From Balneolaceae bacterium (lineage in GTDB: Bacteria > Bacteroidota > Rhodothermia > Balneolales > Balneolaceae): DNA of 64,000 nucleotides. Shown here piece after piece: positions 56,379 to 64,000 of this stretch (within the stretch, counting starts at the first letter, position 1; the number at the start of each line of letters is the position of its first letter). The DNA lies in assembly GCA_017640605.1 (NCBI GenBank), contig JAEPQH010000001.1, forward strand, positions 310,001 to 374,000, read 5' to 3'. Both the position numbers and the translations under genes were made by a program. Below the pieces are notes generated by a model. It ran no database searches, had not been told where the DNA came from, and was given only the letters and a program-made list of their open reading frames with translations.

Positions 56379-56774
56379 TTACTTGTTTTTATCACGTAGC
56401 TTTTTGATGGCATAAGCTCCGCCGGCAGCCGCTAGTAAGCTTAAACCGCCATCAATAGGAGCATCTGTCGGTGTTGTTGGAAAGCCGGGTGGACCAGGAA
56501 TTCCTTGAGCATTTACCGCTATTGATACTGTTAGGCTGAACATGATGATTCCAACTATACTTTTTATTGCACGTTTGATTCGTTGTTTGATTGTAGTTTT
56601 CATCTTATTCTGAGTTTGTGTTTCTAAATTCTTTAATGCTTTTCGCTTGCAACCCTGACACACTATGATTGTAAACCCATCTATTTCGCATTTCGATAGT
56701 TCGACCATGTAATTCCCTACAAGTCTAGGTTTACCTTCTTCCGAGTTACAGATATCGCAGCGTTTAATGTTCAT
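56379..56774 (-). CDS. Small protein with CxxC zinc-like head and PID-CTERM-like tail
   Basis: The 131-residue frame first encodes a soluble head with two CxxC pairs (CDICNSEEG and CQGC), then at residue 58 a new Met begins a signal-like helix (SIVGIIMFSLTVSIAVNAQ), a Gly/Pro-rich spacer and the tail DAPIDGGLSLLAAAGGAYAIKKLRDKNK, which fits a PID-CTERM sorting signal of Bacteroidota. The two halves look unrelated. ATG at 56603 may be the true start of a short exported protein, and the head a separate or earlier start. It precedes the giant secreted protein in sense, downstream of it in transcription. Confidence 0.6.
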   Translation of the reverse strand: MNIKRCDICNSEEGKPRLVGNYMVELSKCEIDGFTIIVCQGCKRKALKNLETQTQNKMKTTIKQRIKRAIKSIVGIIMFSLTVSIAVNAQGIPGPPGFPTTPTDAPIDGGLSLLAAAGGAYAIKKLRDKNK

Positions 56775-56841
56775 TTTTTAGATTTACTTTGAGAGCATGT
56801 GGAAGCTTCATAATGAAACCTCCACGATTGCCCCCGAAACT

Positions 56842-59800
56842 TTACTTAATGAGCATCATTTTTTTAGTGAGTACATTTTCGCCGATTACGAGTCGGTAGA
56901 TGTACATACCTGATGCCAAATCACGAGCATTAAACGAAATATTGTAACGACCGGGTTGTTTCATTTCACCATCGATCAGTGTCATCACTTTACGGCCGAG
57001 TACATCAAATACCTCAAGTTGAACAAGTGATTGTTCAGGCACGCCATATCGAATTACAGAGCTTGGATTAAACGGATTCGGATAATTCTGATATAACTCC
57101 ACTTCTCGTGGAATACCCAAATCATCCTCATTACTAACAGCAGTTCCTGTTACTCGAAGAACTAATACTGGCTCAATGGTTTGCTTCGATTTAGCTTGAT
57201 CCAGTACAGTATTAAACGGAAGTTTATTCGCTGATTTGGTTTTCGCACCTAATGTGAACGTGGTTGTGCTTTCTTTCTTTAGGTCGATTTCCTTACCGGT
57301 ACGTTGATTTACCAGCGTAAAGTGCATCTGCTCTGGTAATGCTTCCTGATCCCAGGTAAGTGTAAATTCACCGGTTTCTGAGCTGTGCAGATACAGTGGG
57401 TACTCTTTTTCGCCCGCAAAATTTAAAGGTAAATTGTTGATAGAAAGTCCCTGATCTCCAATTAAGGTGTAGAGATTTGCAAAGCTCGAAGCATATGTTC
57501 CAAGGTAATATCCATCATAAGGATCGATTTCTGTATTACCGTGTTCGTCGAAACGAAGTGCAAATTCTGATTCCAGATTAGATTCAGCTTTCGAGAGCAT
57601 GAAATTAAATCGTTCGTCCGGAATTGATTTTGCATTGATGGAAGCATCGGCATCGTCAAAATCAAAGGCTAATGAACCGGAAGCTCCTGAGGTAATCATT
57701 CGAATAAATACCGACTCATACGGATTAATCGCTCCAGAACTAACAATTTGATAGGTTTTAGCCGTTGGGTTCCATCGATATACATAGCTGTTAGCAAGCT
57801 CATCGGTACGCTTTAATGTAGCGATTACCGAATCGGCAGCTATTGGCCAACCATATGGGTTCCCGAAGAGTACAAATCCTTCGCTTCCACTGGTTCCACT
57901 GGTTCCATCGTAATCTACGTTTTTGACGGGCACAGTAACGTCCACCCCAAATGGGTTCCCATAGTTTGCTAAGGTTTTTGGCCAGCCGCCATCCACATCA
58001 CTTTGTCCATCCAAGAGATCATCATCTTCCCAGAGGTATACTAATAGACCTTCACCGGCATCTACTTTGGTTGTATCCAAATCGGTAGATATAGCCAAAT
58101 ACTGTGCACTATCTTGTATAAAAGTGTAGATCGATTTGTCAGCACTTGGTGCGCTGGAATTAATAGCACCTTGTGTCCAAACTTCGCTTAGCAGATCCCC
58201 AATAGTTGTGGTGAAAGGATTAGCCAATAGATACCATCCATTTTCTCCGGTATTACCTGCGAGGGATGGATTACCCATCACATTAAAGAAATCAAGTGAT
58301 ACAGAATCAGCAGATTCGCCAAGAGTCAATTTTATACTTGCAGTTCGGGCATCATATCCACTAGCATCATATACCAATTTGTTTGCACTTGTTGGAACCC
58401 AAGTTTGTGTTACTGAAGTAGTAACTTGATTATCGGTTCCGTCATCATAGCTATTATTTCCATTGGTATCTACAAAAAGGATTCCACTCAGATCATCTTT
58501 AAGAGTGACAATAAGTGTTGAATCAGAGTAATCACCTGTAAGGTCGAAGAAATCAGAACCGAATACAAAGTTGCTATCAAAATAAGCAACTACATCAGCG
58601 CCATCGGTGATTTGTATATCGAATTCAGGCTGTGCTTGTACGCCCATGAATTGGCTAAATGCTGTTATTCCACTCCAAGTTACTGCACCCGTACTGGTGT
58701 TAACCGAAGTAGCTGTACTTGCAACTTCCGTCCAGGCTCCAGTGGAGTTAGAACCGCGCTTGTACAATTTATATTCAGATAAAGTTGACGAGGTAAGTAC
58801 ACCTGCACCATAATTAAGAGTTAAACTTGCACTGAAAGTGCCGGGATTACCAAATAGGTTTATCACAAAATATTTACCACCAATTCCACTGGTAAAGCCA
58901 GCAGGAAATACATTTGGACTTCCTGTTACTTCAGTAACCTGTATGTCAACTGGATTGTCGAAATCATCGGCCATACTTAATGCTGCATTACCAACATTAA
59001 CTGATCCACTTTGGAAATTTGAAGTTGAACTTGGAGTTCCTCCTCCAATTGGAACACCTGACGTTACCCACGAAGGTCCATCTAGTGAAAGATCTTTAAA
59101 GTTCGCAAGGTCATCTACAGTTGTTCCGCTGCCTTCATTCATTTGCCAGTAAGCAAATATTTCGGTCCGGTCTGCATTTATATTACTGGTAAACATACTT
59201 GCTCTGATAGCAGAATCTGAACGTACTTCCTGCCAAATCCTGAATTCATCTAATTTACCATCAAAGAAATGATATCCTCCAGATTCTAAATATCTAGATT
59301 TACCGATGTAATAGGCACTAGAACTAGTTGGTGCACCAGCAATCGCTACTGAATCTTCTAGCACACCATTTATATACAGACGTATAAAATCATTATCAGA
59401 ATAACTTAAAGCAAAGTGAAACCATTGATCTTGTACTGCCGATGTTGTACTAGTAACTCTTTTATTGCTTCCTACAACATTTTCACGAACAGAGGCATAG
59501 AAATTATCAGTACTATCAATTCCCATTTGGAAACCTGTACCCCATGTCGCCGCAAGCACCATTTTTCCATCGGTCAAGGTATCAGGATTAACCCACATTT
59601 CGAAAGTAATTGGGTTAGGCAAGTCGAAATCATCATCCAATGGTTCGAAATAATTGCTATGGGTGGCAAAATCATCTACACCATCGAAGTCAAGAGCGAA
59701 CCCTGCGGTACTATCAAATGTAATAGGTGAAGGATCTGGAATATCAACTTCTGACCTTATATAAGAGAATCCACCACCATTCCCATTTTGTGTCCATGAA

Positions 59801-62800
59801 GTGAATTTGATATCGATGTACTCATTGTGTTCATATAACCACAGAACCATTTCTTTACCTACAGATTCTGGTGGATTGCTATTTACTGCATCTTTCCATG
59901 GCTCAAAAGTAAGAGATTCAACATCATTAGTATTTCCAAATGACCAAAGAGTACCAATTGGGGAATTGCTACTACTACTAAAGCTTGATCTTCTGTTAGC
60001 ATTAAATATACCTTGATCATCTCCTCTGGTTAACCAAATGTTATACGCAATTCTATCCTGATTGGCCTCTTGTGTAGCGTCTGCGTAATCAGATTTGGTA
60101 AAAGTTACTGTAGCGGGTGCTTGGTTACTTGTATCTACTGCACCAAATTGACTAAATGAAGTAAGCCCAATCCATGTGGCTGTTCCTGCAGCTGAAGATA
60201 CTGAATTAGCACCTCCAAGAGGGTCCCATGTACTTTCAGAACCTGAACTTCTGGTAAACAACTTCAGGCTATCTGGTGTTGAATCATATCCAGCAGGGAT
60301 AGTGTTTGAACCAAAATTAAGGGTCATATTTGCTGAAAATGTGCCCGGTGTACCAAATACATTAATAATAAACCTGGAGTCTCCAAACAGAGAGTTATAC
60401 GAAGCAGGATAGTAAGCTTCGGAGCCAAAAACACTTGGTTCAGATTCAATTTCGAAGGCATAGACATCTACGGCATTATCGAATCCATCGGTTAAGTCTA
60501 ATGATATATTTCCTAATGAAACTGTACCAGAAAGAGCTGAATTAGCAATATTAAGTGACCCACTTCCAACAGGTGCGGTGGATATTTCCCAACCGTCTTC
60601 TCCACTGTTATCAGCACTGTAATTGTTTAATTCATCATTCGAGTCGCCGGTTCCCTCATTGAATTGCCAATAACCACCAAGATTTGTTGTTAGTCCTACA
60701 TATGGACGATGCATAAATGATCTGATCTCGGTTGCTGTACGAACATCCGACCAAATTCTTAATTCATCTACAGACCCATAAAAATAGTTGTTTTCTGCAT
60801 ACTCGGAGCCTAAGTACCAATAATCATCATAATCCTCATCTCCTGATACATCCGTTACAGCGGCTGAAGCTTCAGCTACTCCATTTACATAAAGAGTTAG
60901 GTTACCACCAGATGCTCCCGTTAATGCAACATGATACCAAACTCCTTTAGTGAGTGTTGTTGTGCCCGTGACGGTAATTTGGGTACTACTAGATCCTTTT
61001 TGAGAATGAAATCCGAATAGCTGATTTGAGCTATTAATACCCACAACAAGTTCTTCTTCATACCAAGAAAGAATGTATTGCTGAATACCTAAAGAATCGG
61101 GTTTTATCCAAAGTTCAGTTGTAAATGCATTGTCAATAATGACATTACCATCTGTATAAAGCTCGCTATAAGAATCATAAGTATTTCCACCATCAAAACG
61201 ATAGGCATAACCCGCGGTAGAATCGAAAGCCAAACCTTCAAATCCTTGAGTAGCTTTTGATGCTGTTCCAACTGAACTAGTTAAGTAATTTTCAGAACCT
61301 GCAGAACCATTATAGTCAAATACTGAAATATAATAGGTTGTTGACAAGCTCAAGCCTGTTACAGTAACTGTACCTGAAGTCCCATTACTAATAATTTTAG
61401 TCCCATCACCAAGATCGGTAGCTGATCCAAAATCAGAGATCGATGTATAGGTTGTACTGTCATCTGGAGTCCATGTGATTGCAGAACCTTCTCTGATTGC
61501 TACAAGTTGGTTTTGGCCATTTCCTCCACTCCAAGATAATTCCAGTTGGGTTCCAAAGTCTCGATCAATAGTAATCGATGATGCAGATGTAGGATATTTA
61601 TTAACTGTGACACTACCTGTGCTTACTGAAGTACGATAAGCAAATGCTGATCCGGCATTGTTAAATTCAATTGCCTTAAAATGATAGGTACTATCTGGAT
61701 TAAGACCGGTAATTGTAACGTTACTTCCATTCCCTGAATAGACGACAAAATTACCACTGGAAATCTCTGTACCGCTACCAAATACAGCATCTGCGGTATA
61801 TTCTGTATTATCAACAGGAGATGCATCAACAGCACTTCCTTCTTTTGCAATTAACAAGGTTTTAGCCCCATTACCTCCAGTCCAGTTAACTTGTACAGAA
61901 GTTCCATAGTTATTTGTGAAACTGGAAATCGAAGATGAAAGTGTAGGTGCTGAGATTAATCCATTTCTAAGAACGGTCATAGTACCGTTAACCGAGTAGA
62001 TAATATCCATATCACCATCGCCATCGGCATCTGCTAGTGCAGGGACTATTCCATTTCCATATCCACGACTAAAGCCAAACGGGTTACTAAAATCTCCGCT
62101 ACCATCGTTGTAATAAACACTGGTGTAACTACCTAGTGATACTAAATCCAAGTCGCCATCATTATCCATGTCGGCGGCTTTTAAATCACCGCTTGCAAAA
62201 TTTCTGTTAAATCCTCGTTCTTCTGCGAATGTACCATCCTGATTATTGTCCAATATGTACAAACTATCGTTGGTAACGATAGCTAAGTCAACGTATCCAT
62301 CCCCATCGAAGTCACCGGCATCCATCCCCCAAGCTCCTTGTACTGATCCACCGGATGTAACATTATAAGTAGCTGATGTATATCCACCAGAACCATCAGA
62401 TAGAATAACGCCTAAACTATCGTTAGTAGGAGTAGCACTGAAATTGATTTTCTTTACTATAGCGAAATCAGGATAATCATCATTATTGAAATCTCTAGAC
62501 ACAGCAAATCTACCGGCAATACTGCTGTATTGGCCAACACCGGTACCTTCTGTGAAAGCAGCAGGTGTCCCACCCCCACTATTACTGAATGGCCACATTC
62601 CGTACACATTATCCGCTAAAATGAATAGTTCATTAATATCATTTCTAGTTACATCAGCAAAAACGCCACCACCGATACTCGTAGTTGGTAAGTTTGAATG
62701 AAATCCATGAGGATGTGATGTAAATGTGCCACTTCCATTATTGGTGAACACATAAAAAGAACGAGTATTCGCACCAGGGTTTATGAAAATGACAAAATCG

Positions 62801-63456
62801 AGATCGCCATCGCCATCAATATCATTCAAAGTAGCCCCCTGCGGATTTGATCCATCTGCTACGTCGTATGTATTAAATGCACTTGGTGTTAAATAGGAAT
62901 CACTACCATCTTGCTTGTAAAGCACATAAAATTTTAAATCACTTGCAGTACGTGTTAATACAATGGCATCTGCATCACCATCGCCATCTAGATCTCCCAT
63001 ATAAGTCATATTTGCCCCATTATCGCCAATTGACCCGGTAAACGTATCCGAATTGCTAAAATAACCCACTCCTGTACCGTCATTTTCTACACGGAATTGA
63101 TAAGAGAATCGGTCTATCGCCCCGTTATTTTCATCATTTAAGATACCACTTATAAATACAGTGATAATTTCGCCAGGGATAAATGAACTATCCGGATCAA
63201 TCGTCAGAACATCATTAAATCCGGATAAACTTTTTTGCGTAGTATACTTTCCACCTATTGAACCTCTAACGGTTACAGCATCGGGTTGTATAGCCCCCAG
63301 TGCATCCATAGTTTCGCTAAAATTGATGACAATATTAGATGTCTTTGAAATATCGATGGCATTTCTTGTAGGAGAAACGGATGTAACCGTAGGTTGAGCA
63401 ATCGCAACCCCGCCAAAGAATAATAAGATTGAAACGATTTGTAACAGCTGTTTCAT
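56842..63456 (-). CDS. Giant type IX secreted protein with FG-GAP, FN3 and LamG domains
   Basis: The 2,204-residue protein has a signal peptide (ILLFFGGVAIAQ), a SbsA Ig-like domain (about residues 22-130), about six FG-GAP/VCBS calcium-loop repeats (DLDGDGDADAIV, DIDGDGDLDFVIF, to DADGDGDMDIIY, residues 150-490), two FN3-like domains, then two LamG domains (from about 750 and 1250) each followed by a related beta module, and a type IX sorting domain (NYPNPFNPSSVIRYGVPEQ, residues 2120-2204). It should be exported and attached to the surface, and the domains suggest binding of glycans or matrix. It is the largest gene in the window. The target is unknown. Confidence 0.9.
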   Translation of the reverse strand: MKQLLQIVSILLFFGGVAIAQPTVTSVSPTRNAIDISKTSNIVINFSETMDALGAIQPDAVTVRGSIGGKYTTQKSLSGFNDVLTIDPDSSFIPGEIITVFISGILNDENNGAIDRFSYQFRVENDGTGVGYFSNSDTFTGSIGDNGANMTYMGDLDGDGDADAIVLTRTASDLKFYVLYKQDGSDSYLTPSAFNTYDVADGSNPQGATLNDIDGDGDLDFVIFINPGANTRSFYVFTNNGSGTFTSHPHGFHSNLPTTSIGGGVFADVTRNDINELFILADNVYGMWPFSNSGGGTPAAFTEGTGVGQYSSIAGRFAVSRDFNNDDYPDFAIVKKINFSATPTNDSLGVILSDGSGGYTSATYNVTSGGSVQGAWGMDAGDFDGDGYVDLAIVTNDSLYILDNNQDGTFAEERGFNRNFASGDLKAADMDNDGDLDLVSLGSYTSVYYNDGSGDFSNPFGFSRGYGNGIVPALADADGDGDMDIIYSVNGTMTVLRNGLISAPTLSSSISSFTNNYGTSVQVNWTGGNGAKTLLIAKEGSAVDASPVDNTEYTADAVFGSGTEISSGNFVVYSGNGSNVTITGLNPDSTYHFKAIEFNNAGSAFAYRTSVSTGSVTVNKYPTSASSITIDRDFGTQLELSWSGGNGQNQLVAIREGSAITWTPDDSTTYTSISDFGSATDLGDGTKIISNGTSGTVTVTGLSLSTTYYISVFDYNGSAGSENYLTSSVGTASKATQGFEGLAFDSTAGYAYRFDGGNTYDSYSELYTDGNVIIDNAFTTELWIKPDSLGIQQYILSWYEEELVVGINSSNQLFGFHSQKGSSSTQITVTGTTTLTKGVWYHVALTGASGGNLTLYVNGVAEASAAVTDVSGDEDYDDYWYLGSEYAENNYFYGSVDELRIWSDVRTATEIRSFMHRPYVGLTTNLGGYWQFNEGTGDSNDELNNYSADNSGEDGWEISTAPVGSGSLNIANSALSGTVSLGNISLDLTDGFDNAVDVYAFEIESEPSVFGSEAYYPASYNSLFGDSRFIINVFGTPGTFSANMTLNFGSNTIPAGYDSTPDSLKLFTRSSGSESTWDPLGGANSVSSAAGTATWIGLTSFSQFGAVDTSNQAPATVTFTKSDYADATQEANQDRIAYNIWLTRGDDQGIFNANRRSSFSSSSNSPIGTLWSFGNTNDVESLTFEPWKDAVNSNPPESVGKEMVLWLYEHNEYIDIKFTSWTQNGNGGGFSYIRSEVDIPDPSPITFDSTAGFALDFDGVDDFATHSNYFEPLDDDFDLPNPITFEMWVNPDTLTDGKMVLAATWGTGFQMGIDSTDNFYASVRENVVGSNKRVTSTTSAVQDQWFHFALSYSDNDFIRLYINGVLEDSVAIAGAPTSSSAYYIGKSRYLESGGYHFFDGKLDEFRIWQEVRSDSAIRASMFTSNINADRTEIFAYWQMNEGSGTTVDDLANFKDLSLDGPSWVTSGVPIGGGTPSSTSNFQSGSVNVGNAALSMADDFDNPVDIQVTEVTGSPNVFPAGFTSGIGGKYFVINLFGNPGTFSASLTLNYGAGVLTSSTLSEYKLYKRGSNSTGAWTEVASTATSVNTSTGAVTWSGITAFSQFMGVQAQPEFDIQITDGADVVAYFDSNFVFGSDFFDLTGDYSDSTLIVTLKDDLSGILFVDTNGNNSYDDGTDNQVTTSVTQTWVPTSANKLVYDASGYDARTASIKLTLGESADSVSLDFFNVMGNPSLAGNTGENGWYLLANPFTTTIGDLLSEVWTQGAINSSAPSADKSIYTFIQDSAQYLAISTDLDTTKVDAGEGLLVYLWEDDDLLDGQSDVDGGWPKTLANYGNPFGVDVTVPVKNVDYDGTSGTSGSEGFVLFGNPYGWPIAADSVIATLKRTDELANSYVYRWNPTAKTYQIVSSGAINPYESVFIRMITSGASGSLAFDFDDADASINAKSIPDERFNFMLSKAESNLESEFALRFDEHGNTEIDPYDGYYLGTYASSFANLYTLIGDQGLSINNLPLNFAGEKEYPLYLHSSETGEFTLTWDQEALPEQMHFTLVNQRTGKEIDLKKESTTTFTLGAKTKSANKLPFNTVLDQAKSKQTIEPVLVLRVTGTAVSNEDDLGIPREVELYQNYPNPFNPSSVIRYGVPEQSLVQLEVFDVLGRKVMTLIDGEMKQPGRYNISFNARDLASGMYIYRLVIGENVLTKKMMLIK

Positions 63457-63479
63457 GGTAATGGTGATTGGTTGATTAA

Positions 63480-63830
63480 TTAGTATGATAGATATTGACG
63501 AACCTGACTCAGATCATCTTTCGAAACGAAGCCTTTTATAGGTAATAAAGCGGCTTTTTTTCGTACGGAGGGCGAATCATGACTACTTACGATGAGCACT
63601 TTGGCGTCTTTATTCCGATTAAGTATAGATGCAGCGGCTTCTAGTCCATTCATATTTTTCAGCTCTATATCCATAAGCACCAGATCGGGGAGCTCGGTTT
63701 TGTATAGCTGAATGGCATCTTCCCCCGATTCGCATTCAATAAATTGAAGCTCCCCGGTGTGTCCAACGCTTATAATTTGCCTTAGTATTCGTCGGATGTC
63801 TATGTGATCATCCACGATCATAATCGTCAT
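63480..63830 (-). CDS. Stand-alone response regulator receiver
   Basis: The 116-residue protein is a CheY-like receiver domain: IMIVDDHIDIRR (acidic pair), the phospho-acceptor in LVLMDIELKNMNG, the conserved Ser in LIVSSHDSP, and KGFVSKDDL with the lysine. No output domain follows. The ATG at 63830 is preferred to a TTG at 63869 that adds 13 weak residues. Its stop is 23 bases before the start of the giant protein gene on the same strand, so it is transcribed first and could share the message. Confidence 0.9.
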   Translation of the reverse strand: MTIMIVDDHIDIRRILRQIISVGHTGELQFIECESGEDAIQLYKTELPDLVLMDIELKNMNGLEAAASILNRNKDAKVLIVSSHDSPSVRKKAALLPIKGFVSKDDLSQVRQYLSY

Positions 63831-63929
63831 GTTCTGTTTCCCGATGTTTCCAAGTGGGTTTTCACCCAATTATACCGGAACATCTATTTTTGTAGGGAAA
63901 CACTAAATAGGTAGGATTCCTTAATCGTA

Positions 63930-63945
63930 TAGGTACATGTACCTA
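63930..63945. promoter_or_regulatory. Perfect 16-base palindrome, candidate operator
   Basis: TAGGTACATGTACCTA is its own reverse complement. It lies 100 bases upstream of the response regulator start on the minus strand, where a promoter is expected. The symmetry suggests a dimeric regulator site. No partner regulator is visible. Confidence 0.45.
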
Positions 63946-64000
63946 GATCATCAACTAAGCAATTGTTTTTTGTTATCTGTTGCAAATTTTAAAAGTGCAT

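Overview
The window (about 40% G+C) looks like chromosome from a member of the Balneolota/Rhodothermota or a close relative within the wider Bacteroidota-Chlorobi group. Evidence: a C-terminal type IX secretion sorting domain of the NYPNPFNPS type, a Bacteroidota-type sdhC next to sdhA, a Bacteroidota-form CoaBC (PTMD and LASG motifs), scarce Shine-Dalgarno sequences, and many small Bacteroidota families (DUF1460, DUF6090-like, SxtJ, DUF5989). The species cannot be fixed from the sequence alone. No rRNA, tRNA or CRISPR array was seen.

Layout. 1-1.3 kb: start of sdhA (cut by the window edge) and sdhC, with a GxxExxY PD-(D/E)xK gene lodged between them. 1.5-9.9 kb: YigZ, an overlapping ArsM/radical-SAM pair, a cobalamin adenosyltransferase, an SGNH-TPR membrane protein, GlmM, a DUF1460 lipoprotein, MsrB and DinB. 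10-12.5 kb (minus): carbamoyltransferase, DUF5989 and SxtJ. 12.6-17.5 kb: a tight operon yicC-gmk-rpoZ-coaBC plus three lesser genes. 17.6-24 kb: an M20 peptidase with a lost metal ligand, then minus-strand menG-fabZ-panB-surE and histidine phosphatase/membrane protein/ComF. 24-31.8 kb: RodZ-like protein, LigA, alanine dehydrogenase, a REP-associated transposase with three repeat copies, and acetyl-CoA synthetase.

31.9-52.6 kb holds the four genes of the ligase-associated DNA repair set (Lhr-like helicase, PdeM, exonuclease, ATP-dependent ligase), but split into two pairs by about 13.6 kb. Inside that gap is the most interesting part of the window (35.6-41 kb): an ECF-like sigma factor, two nearly identical 66-residue exported peptides in tandem, a 1,064-residue TPR-CHAT protease with a predicted signal peptide and C-terminal membrane anchor, and a one-pass membrane TPR protein that looks like an anti-sigma factor. 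The predicted topologies fit an envelope signalling circuit in which a periplasmic CHAT protease acts with the small peptides and the anti-sigma factor; this is a hypothesis. Two candidate promoters before the peptides and one before the anti-sigma gene share a TGTAACA-N15/16-CTC pattern. The same gap also carries a TlpA-like lipoprotein, a GH3-like lipoprotein with an altered catalytic loop, an HD hydrolase, OxyR and an SQR-like flavoprotein.

51.4-64 kb: OprB-type porin, HhH-GPD glycosylase, NhaA, a Ca2+/Na+ exchanger, a small protein with a PID-CTERM-like tail, a 2,204-residue type IX secreted protein with FG-GAP, FN3 and duplicated LamG regions, and a stand-alone response regulator.
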